DNA of 64,000 bases, taken from contig CM048853.1 in NCBI GenBank assembly GCA_026545225.1, positions 13,890,755 to 13,954,754 of the forward strand, given 5' to 3'. The stretch comes from Cornus controversa. Taxonomy: Eukaryota > Streptophyta > Magnoliopsida > Cornales > Cornaceae. The notes below the pieces were generated by a model. That model ran no database searches, had not been told where the DNA came from, and saw only the letters and a program-made list of their open reading frames with translations. A program made the position numbers and the translations under genes. Below, in pieces: positions 22,201 through 33,655 of the stretch. Positions within the stretch are counted from its first letter, which is position 1, and the number at the start of each line of letters is the position of its first letter.

Positions 22201-24593
22201 AGCAACTAATTAAGAGAATAAAAATTAATAGATTTAAATTAACAAAGAAATAGGGATTTTTGTTCTTCAGAAAAGAAGCTCACAATTTCATCACCACAAC
22301 CAAACACTAACCCATCAACCATGGCAGCCATGGCAAGTCTCCACCATGCACTGCCGCAAGCTCCACCACACCTCCTACCCAGACCCACTTCCTCCACCAT
22401 GCAACCACCATTGCTACCGTCAGTTCAACTCCAAACCAAGACCCAACAAAACTAGCCGACCATCCAAACAAACCAACCACAACCCACACCATCATGACAC
22501 CAAACCCAAACCGTGAAAAAACACCACAAACCACCATGCACCACCACTAGCCCAACTACCCGCTGCCACCATCCTGTTCACCCAAACACGTCCTCACCAC
22601 TGCCACAACCCACCATCATCTTCACCCAAATATATCCACCATTCAGCCACCATTTATGGACACATGGGTTCAAAACCTGCCAAGAGGGTGAGCCGAGTAA
22701 TATGCATTTTAACACATTCAACTAGTTTTAGCTTCACAACAAGCAATACCACAGATTCATCAAATGAGTTGCCTATTAACCATTTCTCACTTCTCTGTGT
22801 ACATTTAACTCAAACCACATCTATCTACCATTGCACCTTATATCAAAAATTCTCCTTGTAAAAACAAAACAATTCTCCCATATTTTCTTATGAAACAAAC
22901 AGATTTGAATTATTAGGCTATTTCTTATCCATATATTGGTCTCGAATGGCCTAGTGCAAACAAATTTCCATGTCTAATATAATATCGACAGTCCTAGAAA
23001 TTGTTTTTCATACAGAACAAATGATTCTTCAACCATATTGACTCACAGGCTGCACTTCAAATAATAATTAGATTACGAAAAGTAACATACACTTGATCAT
23101 TTGAATGCATCAGTTACATGTACTTAAAATGTCTCATGATTTCTTTAAAAGCTATAATTGACATATATAGAAAAGAAAATGACACTCATATTTTTTTCTC
23201 TCTAAATAATGAAACTCAGAAATTGTCACTGCAATTACCTACACAATTTAGAAGTAAAGAAAATATGCAGCAACTAATCAAGAGACTAAAAAATAATAGA
23301 TTAAAATTAACAAAAAATAGGGATTGTTGTTCTTCTGACAAGAAGCTCCCAACTCCATCACCACAACCAAACACTAAACCATCAACCATGGCTGCCACGG
23401 CGAGTCTCCACCATGCACTGCCGCGAGCTCCACCACACCTCCTGCCCAGACCCACTTCCTCCACCATGCAACCACCATTGCTACCATTAGCTTAACTCCA
23501 CACCAAGACCGAACAAAAACCAGCCGACCACCCAAACAAACCAACCACAACCCACACCATCATGGCACCAAACCCAAACCGTGACAAAACACCACAAACC
23601 ACCATGCACCACCACTAGCCGAACTACCCGCTACCACCATTGTCTTGACCCTAACACGTCCTCCACCACTGCCACAGCCCACCATCATCTTTACCCAAAT
23701 ACATCCACCATTTATGGACATATGGATTCAAAACCTGCCAAGACGGTGAGCCGAGTACTATGCATTTTAACACATTCAACTAGTTTTAGCTTCATAACAT
23801 GCAATACCACAAATTCATCAAATGAGTTGCCCATTAACCATTTCTCATTTCTCTGTGTACATCTAACTCAAACCACATCTTTCTATCATTGCACCTTATA
23901 TCAAAAATTCCCCTTGTACAAACAGAACAATTCTCCCATATTTTCTTATGAAACAAACAGATCTCAATTATCAGCTTATATTTCATCTATATATCAGTCT
24001 CGAATGGCCTTGTGCAAACAAATTTCCATGTCTAATATAATATTGGCAGTCCAATTGACTCATATTGACTCACAAGCTGCACTTCAAATAATAATTAGAT
24101 TACGAAAAGTAATATGCACTTGATCATTTCAATGCATCAGTTACATGTACTTAAAATATGTCTCATGATTTTTATAAAAGCTGTAATTGACATATATAGA
24201 AAAGAAAATGACACTCATTTTTTTCCCTCTAAATAATGAAACTAAAAAATTGTCACTGGCAATCACCTACCCAGTTTAGAAGCAAAGAAAATATATAACA
24301 ACTAATTAAGAGAGTAAAAAATTAATAGATTAAAATTTTAAAAAAAATAGAGATTTTTGTTCTTCAGACAAGAAGCTCACAACGCCATCACCACAACCAA
24401 ACACTAACCCATCAACCATGGCTGCCATGGCCAGTCTCCACCATGCACTGCCGCAAGCTCCACCACACCTCCTGCCCAGACCCACTTCCTCCACCGTGCA
24501 ACCACCATTTCTACCGTTAGCTCAACTCCACACCAAGACTCAACAAAAACCAGCCGACCACCCAAACAAACCAACCACAACCCACACCATTTA
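19232..24593. repeat. Tandem array, unit about 1.05 kb, about five copies
   Basis: The anchor CATCAAC recurs at 20211, 21262, 22313, 23380 and 24410 (spacings 1051, 1051, 1067 and 1030). A 5'-truncated unit starts at 19232 and a 184-bp partial unit ends the array. Each unit has a C/A-rich, G-poor segment of about 350 bp (ACC/CAC-rich, around ATGGCTGCCACGG) and an AT-rich segment with conserved phrases such as AGTTACATGTACTTAAAAT and GACATATATAGAAAAG. Reading frames in the C/A-rich part are not conserved between units (different stops), so I do not call genes. The array lies between the TIM50 exons and a truncated Ty3 element. Confidence 0.9.
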
Positions 24594-24595
24594 AG

Positions 24596-25870
24596 ATTGT
24601 CAATGGTGAGTATCCTATCAAGGGCTGTTGTCTAAGTAAAGAAAGTCACCTTCAATGGGGCTTTCGATCTCCAAACAGCCTAGAATGCATAACATTCTAC
24701 GCCTAACACACCCCCCAACTTACATATTGCTAGTCCCTTAGCAATAGAACAAAATAAAACCACAATAAAAGAAATTAACTAAGCACTAACTAAACTACCC
24801 AACTCCTCTTTCGTGGAAGAAACGATTGCATTTACCGTATGCAACAACCCTTTGAACCCCTAGGTTATCCCTAGTGGACGAGTTATAGTCTCGTGAGGGT
24901 TTCTAGAAATGCTACCTACAAACATTCAAAGTTTATGTTTAAACATTAATCAAGAAGAGGACTACAATATATAATTACAAGACTTGCATTCAAGAATACT
25001 TTTCAATCTTTAAATTTTATAATTCAAACCAATGGTCCCATGCACAATTTACATCAACACATCTCAAAAATTCCTAAAACAAGACAAACTTCATAAAAAA
25101 TTTCACCAGACCCTTCATCAATTAAGCACATCAAAAGGCATCGCCTTGTCCCCAAACTTAAATTATACATTGTCCTCAATGTACATTAAATAGAAACAAA
25201 GATGAGGGTGAGAACGATAGTACCATGAACCCAGAAAAGTGGCAAGAACATAAAGCAAACCAGTAGCATGAAGGTAATGTAAGCACTCTCCCAAACTTAG
25301 ATGCAACAACCTGTAAAAAAAAACCACTATATTCAAATGACGAAGTGAAATGAATGGGAAAAGAATAAAGAAAATAAATAATAGAAGAAAATAAAATACA
25401 ATAAAGTAAAATAAAATGAGCAAATGCATCTAACATGAATGGGAGAAATTTTTTTTGTGATTGGATGATTCATCTCCCAGATTTTGGGCGATCGATCACC
25501 CAAATTGGGAGGAAATTTTTTTTTTTAATTTTTTTTTCCAGACACTTTGGGGTCCATCACCCAAGGTCGACCGATACCCCCTTTTTCTGCCCTTTTGGGA
25601 GATAGATCTCCCCTGTCCATCTCCTAACCTCCACTGGAAGAATGTATACGTTGCACTCTAAAAAAACACATTAAAAAGCATATATTCTTCAAAGAAAAGT
25701 AAAGAAAAACATGAAAGAACAATGCAAGAAAAACATGAAAGAACAATACAAGAAATAAATAAAAGAAAATCAAACAACTAATATACAAAATACCCCACAA
25801 TTGCCAAGTTTAACGTCTAGGCCAGAAAAAAAAAAACTAACTTCAATTCAAGGTTCACCCGATGCCATAT
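24596..25870 (-). mobile_element. Ty3/gypsy (Tat/Athila-like) 3' end (fossil)
   Basis: On the minus strand this has the signature of the region before the 3' LTR in Tat/Athila elements: a stretch encoding no protein that contains TTGAGGACAATGTATAATTT and TAAGTTTGGGGAC (about 25150-25185). It is followed by a polypurine run TTGGGGGG at about 24711-24720 and what looks like the first 110-120 nt of a 3' LTR, cut off where the tandem array begins at 24593. No protein-coding part is recognisable. The upstream limit near 25870 is approximate. Old and truncated; age cannot be estimated from one partial LTR. Confidence 0.6.
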
Positions 25871-26159
25871 TGCTCGAAGAGATTTAACATCGCCTCCCTT
25901 ATATGATCCTCACTTGTTTGTGCTTAACTCAAAGTAACCAGAAGGGTCTCACTGGCTCCTAAAAACACACATCTCAGCTTTGAAGGAAGATGTTTCAATT
26001 TTAAACGTGGTCAATTAGTGAGTAGCATTAATTCAACTATGTTCAAACCAACATTTGATTGATTGTCTATATTCCCAAGCACCACCTATGAACCTCATCT
26101 TAAAAAAACATATGAAATATTTTTTTGTCGACATGTATTGTTCCTTCGGTATCAAACCA

Positions 26160-26790
26160 CATGTTGTTGAGTTTTCTTGGTTAACAAGTCATCATTGATC
26201 AAAGAGGACTTTACTTGGGGTTGTAATGGGGCTTTAGGTAAAGTGATTTGAGAAAGAAATGTTATATTAAGCTCGAAATATGACGCATAATCGGGTAATA
26301 AACTAAGGATCACTCAAAAACTGCCCCGGTTTGGGACATGATAGAAAATGTTGCTCATCCCGAGAGACTTTAATAAGCAAGAGCTTTCAATCCTAAATGA
26401 TCTTCGCCAATCGAAGAGGTCTTTGATTTGGACCGTAATGTTGGCTAGGTGTAGGGTAACCAAGGAAAGGATATTAAGGCTCAAAGATATTAATTTAATG
26501 CGGGGTTCATAAACTGTGATCACTATAAAAGGAAAACTGCCCAGCTTGGGGCAAGTTTTCTATGTTAGTCTAGAAAAAAGTTTTTTTAACTATACAATCA
26601 TCCTTAATCTGAGAGGACTTTACATGGGTTGTAATGTTGTCTATGGATTTATAGGCGATGAAGAAAAAGGTATGAAAGGCTCAAAATTAATGTGACATTG
26701 GGTAAAAGACCAAGGATCATCTTTAATCTTCTTATACTTTGGTACCATGCGACCGGGGCATTGACTGAATTTGAAGTCTCTTCACATTAT
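26160..26790. repeat. Degenerate tandem repeat, period about 200 bp
   Basis: Three diverged units start near 26190, 26400 and 26595. They share phrases such as GAGGACTTTAC, TTGTAATG-TGGCT, AAGGCTCAAA and AAGGATCA. Each unit also carries a short self-complementary CCCC/GGGG motif (for example GCCCAGCTTGGGGC near 26537). No coding frame is supported. Confidence 0.6.
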
Positions 26791-26800
26791 TTTTATGATG

Positions 26801-27070
26801 CCCCAGTGAGAATCGAACCCAAGACGTCCGGGTTTACGGCTCGCCCCGGTAGATTCTTTAATCACTGGGCCATTTTACTTTCACCTTTCTTTTATGATGC
26901 CCAGTGAGAATCGAACCCAAGATGTCCGAGTTTACGGCTCACCCCGGTAGATTCTTTAATCACTAGACCATCATTACTTGCGCCTTTCTTTTATGATGCC
27001 CTGTGAGAATCGAACCCAAGACGTCCGGGTTTACGGCTCGCCCCGGTAGATTCTTTAGTCAATGGGCCTT
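26801..27070 (-). repeat. Three tandem tRNA-like units
   Basis: Three units, with GAGAATCGAACCCAAG starting at about 26808, 26906 and 27005 (period 98-99 bp). On the minus strand each reads as a tRNA-like head. The A-box-like part is GGCCCAGTGATTAAAG, the B-box part is GGGTTCGATTCTCAC, and the ends TGGCCCA and TGGGGCA pair as an acceptor-like stem with one mismatch. The anticodon loop lacks the usual T33 and the variable region is long, so these are not normal tRNA genes. They are more likely heads of a tRNA-derived SINE or a Pol III pseudogene amplified in tandem. Confidence 0.65.
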
Positions 27071-27149
27071 CTTTGCTTTCGCCTTTCTTGCAATTTGTCT
27101 TCTACTTTATTGTGAAGGAAAAGTCAATCCAAAGCTACCCCATCTTGAG

Positions 27150-27690
27150 TTACAAATGAACAACACACCTGTAATGATCCTTGGTAGGTTCAGAAGAAGA
27201 AATGTAACCAGGCTCTATGGGTTCATCAATGGGAATAATAATAGATGATGGATAATAGAAACGATGGCCTCTCTTCATTTTAATTTGGATTGCATAGTCA
27301 TCAAAACTTTTACTAGTCTAATATAGTATCTCAATAAAATCTACCCCAGTGTGGGGTGTGATCATCAGTGGGTATAATGAAAGGAATATTCATCGTGGCA
27401 CTAGGGGTTAGCAATGGATATATATCACTGTAGGATAGCAGAAACGAGGGCCTCTTGTCCTTTTAGCTACAATCACTTAGGTATTAAAGCTCATGCCTAT
27501 TATCATCTCACTTTCTTCGTCATGGTGATCCCTAGCTTAGGGTTAATGAAAGAAATAAAACCGGATCAAAAGGGTTATCAATGGTGATATTTGCATTAAC
27601 TTGGGATAGCGAAAATGATGGCCTCTCATCCCTTCATATTTGACTTGTTAATCTCAAAAGCTTATTTGACATAGAGATATCTACCGGATG
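27150..27690. repeat. Degenerate tandem repeat, period about 175 bp
   Basis: A phrase like GATAGCAGAAACGAGGGCCT recurs in variant form near 27248, 27432 and 27603. Before each copy there is a similar GGGTT-ATCAATGG phrase. The copies are strongly diverged. It follows the tRNA-like units and resembles the array at 26160-26790 in style but not in sequence. Confidence 0.55.
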
Positions 27691-27699
27691 AATTCAACA

Positions 27700-29440
27700 T
27701 GTACTTTAACATTCTGGGTACACTCGGTCCATATTGTGCTTGGGATGTAAACAATGCATTTCACTTGTTAATTTGAACACTTATGAATGAAACGATACTC
27801 ATAAATTTGCACCTATAATATGACAAACCGGAGATATCTTGAATTTTGGAAAAAGGGCTTTTGAAAAAATGTATTTTAGATGAGGCATAATGATATTTAA
27901 GAAGGTGAGCTAAAAATGCAAGGGATGGTTTTTGTATGAAAATTTATTTTGACCTTAAAAAATGTGATTTTTATGAAAATTAATGAAAGTGGCATTTTTT
28001 AGAAAATTTGAAGAGATGGATTTTAGAAAGTCATGGAAAAGGAGTTTAAAATGGTGATTCCCATGAAAATCATAAAGAAAGTTTAGAATGGTGAATTTTG
28101 AGATTATGATGATGATTTCTTTTTTTTTTTATTTTTTTGTGAAAAATCAAAGATCAAGATTGGATAACCATGAAAATAGCTATTTTAAACACCTAAAAGG
28201 GTTTGGAAATAGCCCCAGCCTTGGCTGGGGGTTGAGCTAACCTAGGTTATTATTCTATCTTTCTAATGCTTGGGGAGGTGGGTTGGGAGACATCCTAAGG
28301 ACCACAACTTTCCCTTTATGGCATCTTCAAAAATATATATGTGGGCATGGAAATGGTATCCAAATGGACATACTATCTACATTATTTTATCAAGCAAAAA
28401 TAGCGGGAATATTTAAAACATGTGAAGAAATATTATCAAAGTTATTTAATTAAGCAAACATGAAACTTGAAGCAATAATATTAAAAATTACGCAAAAAGT
28501 AAATGCTTAGGAGAAAGTTGCGGGACTCCCTCTTTCTATCAAAACTTGATTTAAACCGGGGGACAAATTCCCACTTGCTTTGTCTTGTGAATTGGAATAG
28601 AAATCTGACTGATGTAGCCAAGAGTGGCAAAGGAATCATCTTCTTCGAAAACAAGAAAAAAGAAAAATACCACAAATCAGTAAGCAATAAATGATAGGCA
28701 AGTATAAAAAGGAAAATCACATCAATTTATACTATTTCCTCCCAAAAGAAAAATTCAATTCAAAGCAAAACCAATTAGACACAAATTTGAAAAAAGTGCA
28801 AAAAAAATGCAATTAGAAAGAAAGTCACAGACAGAGAGAGAGAGGTAGGCAGTGCACCCTCACATATTTTTAAACCATTTAGTTTTTGTGTCTAATAGAG
28901 ACAGAAAGATAAAGAAACCAAGATATTAGAATGTGTGGCCTCCCCAGCCCAAAGAGAAAATCAGGACTTCGGAAGACAAATCAATACTCCATTTTAGAAA
29001 TTCGAGTGAGTGTTTAAGTTCGCCCTCATTACTTGACCATGCAACCTTAGCAAGTTATATTAACTTCCAAATGGTATTAAATGTTAAGCAAGATTTACAC
29101 TTAAAACAAATGATGATTTTGTTAAGGGTCAAGAAGTTATTCTTTGCATTAGTATCTTAACAATTTTGCATTTCCCATGCTAAGGATTAGTGAGTGTTTA
29201 ATGTTCATTAATCCACTAATCTTTAGGGATATATCACAAATGGGCAATCAATAATCGCAGAAAAATAGCAGTAAATCTAACATAGTAAAACTTGTGATAA
29301 GAACATAGATATTTTTAAAAAACACTATTAAATCCACATTTGAAAGATGCAATCAACACAAAGGTTAGTACAATCAACTTGCACTGAGAGAACAAAGTTA
29401 AAAATTAAGAACTAATATAAAAACAAATTAAATAGTCATA
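27700..29440. other. No gene seen
   Basis: Mixed AT-rich sequence. A small CCCCAGCCTTGGCTGGGG hairpin lies near 28215. A short GA microsatellite lies near 28830-28845. An open stretch at 28503-28694 (+) has no recognisable domain and I do not call it a gene. Confidence 0.4.
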
Positions 29441-29445
29441 TTAGT

Positions 29446-29632
29446 TTCAATCTCATTTATCTTAGTTGTTCCTTCCTCTCTAGTATTATGTCATTACGGC
29501 TAAGAATAGAGATCTTACATCATTTAAACTTATAACAAGAATTATCGAATTTCTTGGCTTCTAAAGACATTTACTTCTAAAAAAACTATTAAGACTGTTA
29601 ATTGTTCCAGTACCGTTAAACCTTTAAGCCCA
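29446..29632 (+). repeat. Dispersed repeat, copy 1
   Basis: About 185 bp that closely resembles 43,143-43,325 in the same orientation (shared phrases include TTACATCATTTAAACTTATA and GACTGTTAATTGTTC). A shorter echo, AGATTAAAGATCTTACATCA, occurs near 30250. It is probably a piece of an unidentified transposable element. Confidence 0.65.
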
Positions 29633-29790
29633 AATTGTTTCAATAATTCCTAGTTCTCCAACATTTACTCTAAGAATTATAGAGTGCTCTAAGAGTAGTT
29701 TGATATCATTTGTACTAAATCCATTCTCTTTCTTCTTTCATTAATTTGTCACTTTGTAGGAGGGAAGAGATGAGGGATGAAACAAGTGTC

Positions 29791-30123
29791 CATTGTTTGG
29801 TAGAAGGGAGAGGAAAAGGAAGAGGATGAGAGAAGGGGTGAGACATTCTTCTGGACCCACCATTTTACTTTCATCCAAAAGTGGGCGGAGTAGGAGAGAA
29901 ATTCGGATATTTGTTAGATGAAAGTGAAAAGACTTTAATATCAAAATTCAAATATGATAATTTATATTTTTAGGGATATATTATTAAAATAATAATAGAA
30001 TTCCTTTCCTTCCCGTCCATCCAACCAAACAAAAGAAGGGACGGACAACATCCCTTCCCTAGGGATGCCTCATCAATCCCTCCCTTCCATCCATTATTCC
30101 ATCCCTCTTACCAAACGAAGCAT
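29791..30123. mobile_element. MITE-like element, about 330 bp
   Basis: The left end reads CATTGTTTGGTAGAAGGGA and the right end TCCCTCTTACCAAACGAAGC. The right end reverse-complements to GCTTCGTTTGGTAAGAGGGA, so the termini are inverted repeats around TTTGGTA-GGGA. The interior is non-coding, with GGA-rich and TCC-rich halves that also pair. The ends resemble hAT- or Mutator-type MITEs. I could not settle a target-site duplication. Confidence 0.5.
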
Positions 30124-30174
30124 AAAAATAGTTTCTTCTAGACTCTTTCAAAAATTAGTTTGTCATTTCCCCTC

Positions 30175-30292
30175 AAATGTAAATTTATTAATGCTAAGAT
30201 TAAAGGTACTACATAATTTGTTCTTTCCTCTCGAATGTAAATTTATTAATGCTGAGATTAAAGATCTTACATCATTTAAACACTACATAAAT
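30175..30292 (+). repeat. Short direct duplication, period about 58 bp
   Basis: AATGTAAATTTATTAATGCT occurs at 30176 and again at about 30234, each followed by an AGATTAAAG phrase. A small local duplication next to the MITE. Confidence 0.6.
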
Positions 30293-30299
30293 ACAGAAA

Positions 30300-30425
30300 A
30301 TATTTGGTTCCTATAAATACATTCACACAAACAACTCACACACCCACTATTGTCCCAATGAGGACTTGAACCATTAACTTCCCATGCAGGAAGAAATACC
30401 ACTTGAGCTAATAGCTTGGTGGTAT
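30300..30425 (-). mobile_element. tRNA-derived SINE, minus strand
   Basis: On the minus strand an A-box-like TAGCTCAAGTGGTATTT (about 30391-30407) is followed by a B-box-like GGTTCAAGTCC (about 30363-30373) and a GTTTGTGTGAATG tail. Box order and spacing match plant tRNA-derived SINEs. The A-box sequence differs somewhat from the SINE at 1721, so it may be another family. The 3' limit and TSD are uncertain. Confidence 0.6.
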
Positions 30426-30696
30426 AAATAATAGACATTTAATTTTTAAAACTATTGTTAATTGTTCAACTTTTATCAAACCGTCACACTTAAATGTTCT
30501 AAAATTTTCTTATCTCTGCGTAACAGCGACCCAAAAGTAGCACCAAGTAATTTTTACTAAATCCTTTTTCCTCTTTCTTCAATTGATGTCCACAAAAGAG
30601 GAGAAAAAAGGTCACACTTTACAAGAGTTATCAACAATTTTGGTATCTAAATACATACATAAATAATGAATTTTTACTTCTAATAACATATTTCCT

Positions 30697-31057
30697 GATT
30701 CAATTTGCATATCAGATGCATGAGATAGTTTTAGATATATAAGTAACAAAAGTAGTAGAGAGAGAGATTGAACCAAGAAAGAAAAAAATTAACTAATATA
30801 GGAAGAACTAAACCATAAGTAACTTAATGGCAAGCAAAAGTTCCAATAAGAACTCTGATAGGACCATAACAATGAATGATTCAATTTGCATATTAGATGC
30901 ATGAGATAGTTTAAGATATATAAGTAACAAAAGTAGTAGAGAGAGAGTTTGAACCAAGAAATAAAAAAATTACTAATATAAGAGGAACTAAACCGTAAGT
31001 AGCATAATGGCAAGCAAAAGTTCCAATAAGAACTCTGATAAGACCATAACAATGAAA
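30697..31057 (+). repeat. 181-bp tandem duplication
   Basis: GATTCAATTTGCATATCAGA begins at 30697 and its near-copy at 30878. The two units, 30697-30877 and 30878-31057, match along their whole length with a few changes, including GCAAGCAAAAGTTCCAATAA in both. The duplication creates a misleading open frame on the minus strand, which I do not call a gene. Confidence 0.9.
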
Positions 31058-31714
31058 ATTTAATAACTTATCATCCACTATGTTTGGAGGACAAGTAGAG
31101 AAGGTTGTGGTTGGTCTTTACCACAAGGAATAAAGGATATAAATTTCTCTCGCTCTCTCTCTATCTTTTGGAATGGGGGAGAGGGGGAGGATTTGCAAAC
31201 CATTTGAAAATAAAGCTCTACCTATTTTTTATATAACATATTTTACACTAGAAATTATTTTTATGTGAAATTTTTACAAGAAACAAATACAACATTTTCC
31301 TTCTCATTTGATTGACCTGAACTCCGAACATTATTTAGTTTATTGACTACAAGAAGCAAGAAAGACACTTATGTAAGTATGCATATAAAGGGTGTATGTG
31401 TTAGGGGTGGGGAGAACTAAGAAAATCTACTAGGAAATATATATATGTATCTAGAGAAACAAAGGGTTGGAAAAACACCACTTGTGCATTTTTAAGATAA
31501 ACAAAACAAATTTATCAACAAAAAATGAAAAAACAAATTCGAAAATATATTAACAAAGTGAAATTGAAATGATCCAATAAAAAATTATTTCAGCAAATAA
31601 TCTTCAGTAACAAAATCAGGTTATAAAATAAATAAGAACAATGGTAAAGGAAGTCACCAAAGAGAGGGAAAATTCCCATTCTTTATGCCAATTGGTAATG
31701 CAAAACTAGCAAAA
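31058..31714. other. No gene seen
   Basis: AT-rich intergenic sequence with a short CTCT tract near 31150. Nothing further supported. Confidence 0.4.
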
Positions 31715-31965
31715 TACTCCGCTATAACATGTTACTCTCCATTGACCTAACACTAAAGTGACAAGTCCAAGAGATAAGAGTGCAACTATGATGGGTATTC
31801 TTCCAACAATCTTAGATGGCAAAAGATTTCCCAGTTCTGGTTTTTCTCTCACCTACAACAGTTATCTTGCTCAAGTAACACGCAACAACCTCTCCAGCAA
31901 ATCCTTATAAAGCGTTCCTTGTATCAATAACATGTCATCCGAAGAAAATGTCCATCCCAGAGGTG
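31715..31965 (-). other. Possible coding remnants, unidentified
   Basis: Two open minus-strand stretches look protein-like. About 31870-31965 reads GWTFSSDDMLLIQG then TLYKDLLERLLRVT and a stop. About 31715-31860 reads EKPELGNLLPSKIVGRIP then a hydrophobic IIVALLSLGLVTLVL that could span a membrane. I recognise neither. They could be exons of a decayed gene or chance. Confidence 0.25.
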
Positions 31966-32194
31966 AAGTGAACAAGAGACAGCAACTAAAATTTAGCTCA
32001 GCAATGGAGCTCCACTCAATAATGTATCACAACTTGGGGTTGGCTACACCAATTTTTTACTCCGCAATAAAGCATCATACAAATATTTAAATTTGGTAAA
32101 GAAATTATCAGCACTATCCCATCCACATAAACTTTAAGGCATTCTTTCACACATTATCAGAAATGTACACAAATCATAGGCAGAGCATACACAC

Positions 32195-32453
32195 CTTGAC
32201 CATTGTCTCATGTATAGCAGGCTTATCAAGATACTCCCTGGCTTTCACTGCTGTATAAATGGAAGGCAAATTTTGATCAAATGATGCACTACACATAAAG
32301 ACGTAGCCACTTATAGAATGGAGCATATGTAACAAAAGTTATAGTCACCTGTAGGTCCTCGTTGTTTGTAACAAACTATATGACACGAAACCAAATGTCA
32401 TCACTGACAAAATCTCCTTCTTTGTCAATCAACTGAAGGATCACATCTAAAAA
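32195..32453 (-). pseudogene. AP-2 complex alpha-adaptin exons (decayed)
   Basis: Alpha-adaptin is the large subunit of AP-2, which links clathrin to cargo at the plasma membrane. The exon at 32349-32453 reads FLDVILQLIDKEGDF, VSDDIWFRVI, a stop (TAG), then FVTNNEDLQ before a GT donor. The exon at about 32195-32263 reads TAVKAREYLDKPAIHETMVK before a GT donor. These are adjacent segments of the plant protein trunk domain (family text: FVTNNEDLQPYAA-KAREYLDK). The in-frame stop, and a degraded start of the second exon without a clear acceptor, mark a pseudogene. Only about 55 of roughly 1,000 residues are present; no flanking exons were found within several kb. Confidence 0.75.
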
Positions 32454-33655
32454 TCTAAAAAAGTAACAAGAAAAGAATGATATCACATGAAAGGACCAAT
32501 ATTACAAAACAAATGTCCTATCATTATATTTACTTCAACAGTTTAAGTAAAGGCACCACATATGATTAGTAAAAAATTTAAAAATGCCCTCAAAGCTCAA
32601 CACAAAATTAAAGCAAAATGAAAATAGCATTTCTTTTTCTCGCTGTCCAATTAGATAATAACATTGTCAAAAATTTCAGTGGTGGTCAACCTGCTAGTGC
32701 AACCCAGCCCTACCTTTTTTATTAACAATCACAATCTTACACAAATGTTTAGCTTTTTCCCATGTCACCATGTTTAGATAAAATCGAGGTTGAACACCCC
32801 TACAGCTGTACTCAACAATAAGGGATTTAGAATCTTCTATCAACTTTTTTACTGTTAGACTTCAATTATTTTCACTTGCAAAGTACCAAAGATCAAATGT
32901 TTAGATTAAAAACCAAAGTAACACCCAGACTAAATTGAATTCAGGCATGGCACACATGAACATTTTTTTTATTTGGTTTCTTTGGTAGATGGAACACATG
33001 CACACTCATGTACACAAGTATACAAGCTTGATTTCAATGGATTAAGACACTTCAACATTGCATTATCAATTGGTCAATAGAGCAGAAGGTACAAAAAGAC
33101 ATCCAATTATAAACCTAGAAAATTGTACCCAAAATCCACATCACACTATATGTCAAATACATTTCAATGTTTGAATTAAATGTTTATGTTTCATTACAAT
33201 TATCTACAAAAGCCACCATAAAAGGAAGAAATTTAATGGTTTGGTTCAACAGGGATAATGAAAATGTTGTCCACCCTCCCTCCCTAAGAGTCAGATGTCA
33301 TGTAAAAAATTTAACGATGTGATCAACTTTTGTGACATTCTTAAAATCTAGTTTGTGGTCAACCTCCATGTTAGGAATCCAACAATTGACAACAATCTCT
33401 AGTTGGCAATGAAGAACCACAAATACATCACTATAATAGTAAATTCCACATAACTTTAAGCCTTAAAGACTTAGAAATCTGAAAGAGACAATAAACAAGT
33501 GGGTAGAACAACAGAAAATCTACACAAACTAATCGCCAAAATAAATACTAAAGTTAAACAAATCATAAAAAATGCACAGCTTTAGCAAAACCAACTAAAG
33601 AGCACCACTAACGTGCCCCAGAAACTTTTCTCTGCCCCAGAAACAACATAGAAAT
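32454..33655. other. No gene seen
   Basis: AT-rich sequence between the AP-2 exons and LINE D. I looked for further alpha-adaptin exons on the minus strand and saw none. Confidence 0.4.

Noticed and set aside
19232-24593. Open frames with ATG in the tandem array units (for example near 20,218, 22,320, 23,388, 24,418)
   Set aside because: The frames stop at different places in each unit and consist of low-complexity Pro/Thr/His text. They are a by-product of ACC/CAC-rich DNA, not a conserved gene.
26801-27070. Functional tRNA genes
   Set aside because: The anticodon loop lacks T33, the variable region is too long and the acceptor stem has a mismatch; tandem SINE-like heads fit better.
30789-31052. 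87-residue minus-strand frame rich in Tyr, Leu, Ser
   Set aside because: It arises from the 181-bp tandem duplication and repeats itself; the sequence is low-complexity.
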